A stretch of DNA of 64,000 bases. It comes from UBA5704 sp036264355. Lineage in GTDB: Bacteria; Acidobacteriota; Thermoanaerobaculia; Multivoradales; UBA5704. The stretch spans positions 1 to 64,000 of the forward strand of contig DATARD010000112.1 in assembly GCA_036264355.1 (NCBI GenBank). The letters are read 5' to 3'. How positions within the stretch are numbered: the stretch's first letter is position 1; each line of letters starts with the position of its first letter. Below, one piece after another: positions 62,257 through 64,000 of this stretch. The notes beneath the pieces were generated by a model that had not been told where the DNA came from, did no database searches, and saw only the letters and a program-made list of their open reading frames with translations. The position numbers were made by a program, and so were the translations under genes.

Positions 62257-63305
62257 TCAGCTCCTATCTGAACGCCGTCATCAAGGCCCGCTCGCGCCTG
62301 CGCCGGATCGACTGCGCTCCCATCGCCGGCACGCGCGACGAGATCCGGATGTTCATCATCGTGCGCAACGAAGGGCTGCGCCTGCCCTTCATGCTCGACT
62401 ATTACCGCCGTCTGGGAGTGGACCGGATCTTCGCGGTCGAGAACAACTCGACCGACGACACGCTTTCGATCCTGCTCGCTCAGGAGCGAACCCATGTGTT
62501 CCAGACGTGCGACGACTACTCCGGCCACTGGGCCTGGATGGAGTATCTGCTCGAGACCCACGGGCGCGGTCACTGGTGTCTGGTCGTCGACGCCGACGAG
62601 ATCCTGATCTATCCTCGCTGGGAGGACATCTCGATCCGTGACCTGTGCCGGTTCCTCGACTTGGAAGGATCCACGGCTCTGTGTTGCCTGCTGCTCGACC
62701 TGTATTCCGCCGAGCCGTTCGACCAACTCCGGTACCGTCCCGGGGACGACCCGCTGGAGATGCGCTGGTACTACGACCCGGATTCACACCGGAAGGTCGA
62801 GTTCCGCGTGCCCAATCCGAAAACAGGTCAGGAGTTCTGCTGTGAGGCGTGCCTTGGCGGAGTGCGGTATCGCGTGCTGGGTGCCTCCCCTGCGCTCACC
62901 AAGGTGCCGCTCGTGCGGTGGGGCCGCGGCACCTATCTGATCCAGGGTATGCACGCGGCGGACAACGTCGCCTTCTCGCCGGTCGAAGGCGCGGTGCTGC
63001 ACTTCAAATTCCTGCAGGATTTCGTTCCCCGCGTCCTCTATGAAGCCGACCGGGGCCAGCACTGGAACGAGGCTCACGAGTATCGGATCATGGCGCGCGG
63101 CCTGGCCGGCGGCGGCGTAAGCTCCTTCCACTCTCCGCATTCGCAGCTCTTCGCCGGCCCCGAGCAACTGACCGCCGCAGGGCTGATGCGCGACTCTCCC
63201 GATTTGCGAGACTACGCGCGCCACCTGGAGAACGATCCCGCGGGGGTCTCGGGCGTCAACCGACCGTCGCCCCTGCGCACTTGTCGCACAGCGGGAGAGC
63301 GCTGA
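62253..63305 (+). CDS. Glycosyltransferase family 2 (GT92-like)
   Basis: The 350-residue protein (ATG overlapping the upstream stop, ATGA) has a GT-A fold: MFIIVRNEGLRLPFMLDYYRRLGVDRIFAVENNSTDDT, VFQTCDDYSGHWAWMEYLLE, and the metal motif LVVDADEILIYP. A C-terminal lectin-like or Cys-containing region includes FCCEACLGGVRYRVLG. It is coupled to the GH38-like gene. The 3' end overlaps the convergent radical SAM gene by 50 bases. Confidence 0.88.
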   Translation: MISSYLNAVIKARSRLRRIDCAPIAGTRDEIRMFIIVRNEGLRLPFMLDYYRRLGVDRIFAVENNSTDDTLSILLAQERTHVFQTCDDYSGHWAWMEYLLETHGRGHWCLVVDADEILIYPRWEDISIRDLCRFLDLEGSTALCCLLLDLYSAEPFDQLRYRPGDDPLEMRWYYDPDSHRKVEFRVPNPKTGQEFCCEACLGGVRYRVLGASPALTKVPLVRWGRGTYLIQGMHAADNVAFSPVEGAVLHFKFLQDFVPRVLYEADRGQHWNEAHEYRIMARGLAGGGVSSFHSPHSQLFAGPEQLTAAGLMRDSPDLRDYARHLENDPAGVSGVNRPSPLRTCRTAGER

Positions 63306-64000
63306 AATTGCCGGCAGCCGAATCGCGGAGTTGGCGGCGCCGGCGCTCGCCATTCCACAGCTCCAACAGATTGCTCTCCCGGATATTGCCGGCGGACTGC
63401 TCGCCGTCCACATCGTAGCAGCAGGTGACGCACTCGCCGTTGGCCAGGATCCCCAGGAAGTGGTGGAGCTTGGGGCAATCCCGCTTGGGCAGGCGCGGCA
63501 GCTCGCGCAGGGTGAAATCCTGGCCACCGGCGAACTGCTCGGTCGTCTTGGTGAAATACGTTACATGGGAGTGCACGCCGAAAACCTCTTCGAACTCGGC
63601 CTGCGTCTCGTCGGGGTTGAGCCTCGTCTGCAGATATTGGATGGTGATCCGCAGCTCCGTTCCCGCCGCCTGCTCGATCAGCAGCTTCACCTTGTCGCAG
63701 AGCTCACGGAACCGGTCGTTGGCGCGAAGGACGCGGTAGACGTCTTCGCGCACGCTATCCACGGCGACCAGGGCTTCTTTGCAGTAGGTCTTCAGGACGT
63801 GAACACGGTGGCGGTTGAGGATCAGCCCATTCGTGGAGATTCCGCCCAGTCCGAGACCGTGCTCCCGGAAATAGGCCATGAATTCTTCGATCCTGGGGTG
63901 CAGGAGCGGCTCACCATAGATATGAAACCAGTCCAGCTCGATCCCGAATCGCCGCGACTGATCGACGACCTCGCGAAACACGTCGGGCTCGATGAACCCT
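63256..64000 (-). CDS. Radical SAM/SPASM protein, 5' end beyond window
   Basis: The visible 248 codons cover the middle and C-terminal part of a SPASM-type radical SAM enzyme. The barrel strand region is LDWFHIYGEPLLHPRIEEFM and GGISTNGLILNRHRVHVLK. The C-terminal SPASM cluster ligands are CPKLHHFLGILANGECVTCC with LPLCDKCAGA. The CxxxCxxC SAM site must lie off the right edge, and codons continue past base 64000. Such enzymes modify peptides, sugars or cofactors. Here its glycan neighbours suggest cell-surface chemistry. Confidence 0.85.
   Translation of the reverse strand, partial: GFIEPDVFREVVDQSRRFGIELDWFHIYGEPLLHPRIEEFMAYFREHGLGLGGISTNGLILNRHRVHVLKTYCKEALVAVDSVREDVYRVLRANDRFRELCDKVKLLIEQAAGTELRITIQYLQTRLNPDETQAEFEEVFGVHSHVTYFTKTTEQFAGGQDFTLRELPRLPKRDCPKLHHFLGILANGECVTCCYDVDGEQSAGNIRESNLLELWNGERRRRQLRDSAAGNFSALPLCDKCAGATVG

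Overview
The window is high-GC DNA (visually about two thirds G+C, with a few lower-GC patches) from a Gram-negative-type (diderm) bacterium. It has a full Kdo/lipid A supply operon, lipoprotein signals, an outer-membrane-like DUF3570 protein and many secreted multi-domain proteins. The gene mix (ribosomal/SRP cluster, large STAND-WD40 proteins, secreted PA14/jelly-roll proteins, several toxin-antitoxin modules) would fit a soil-type Acidobacteriota or a similar large-genome lineage. This placement is an inference. No rRNA, tRNA or CRISPR array was found.

Layout. 1-6849 (minus strand): ffh, an inserted HicAB-like pair, then rpsP-khpA-rimM-trmD-rplS-rnhB and a TPR protein that runs off the left edge. 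6931-9657: a decayed MazEF-like locus and a lower-GC, probably acquired pair of PA14/AbfB and LPP20-like genes. 10038-16300: pyk, a rhomboid protease, a metallophosphoesterase interrupted by a jelly-roll-like insert, an Ala-rich GNAT protein and a secreted two-domain protein. 16328-20842: a HigBA-like module, an ECF sigma operon, a GT-C membrane glycosyltransferase and a BrnTA module. 20853-25415: a sulfatase-fold lipoprotein with Thr at the nucleophile position, a bacterial nitric oxide synthase oxygenase and an RsiV-like lipoprotein, followed by a hairpin-repeat spacer. 25906-33485: kdsB-pyrG-kdsA-kdsD-kdsC-lpxL-like, then MFS and ChrB-type genes. These genes are packed with start/stop overlaps. 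33560-40761: mixed genes plus a coupled TlpA-DUF4266-DUF3570-ApbE envelope operon.

41164-58921 looks like a conflict/defence island. It holds an AlbA/RecG-like ATP-binding protein beside an hsdR remnant, then a quinone oxidoreductase. Next come SNF2 helicase, SbcD-like nuclease and hook-less SbcC-like ATPase genes. After a 55-base gap comes a chain of five genes joined by 4-nt overlaps: a membrane STAND-NTPase with 16 WD40 repeats, a periplasmic sugar-binding-type lipoprotein, a protein with three TIR-like domains, a methyltransferase and a DXD glycosyltransferase. This layout suggests an envelope-sensing, TIR-effector signalling system and is the best candidate here for something undescribed. 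58928-64000 carries further glycosyltransferases, a secreted GH38-like (DUF5054) protein and a partial radical SAM/SPASM gene.

Two genes (30852 and 51216) have conserved N-termini that can only be reached from a CTG codon, which suggests non-standard initiation is used in this genome.
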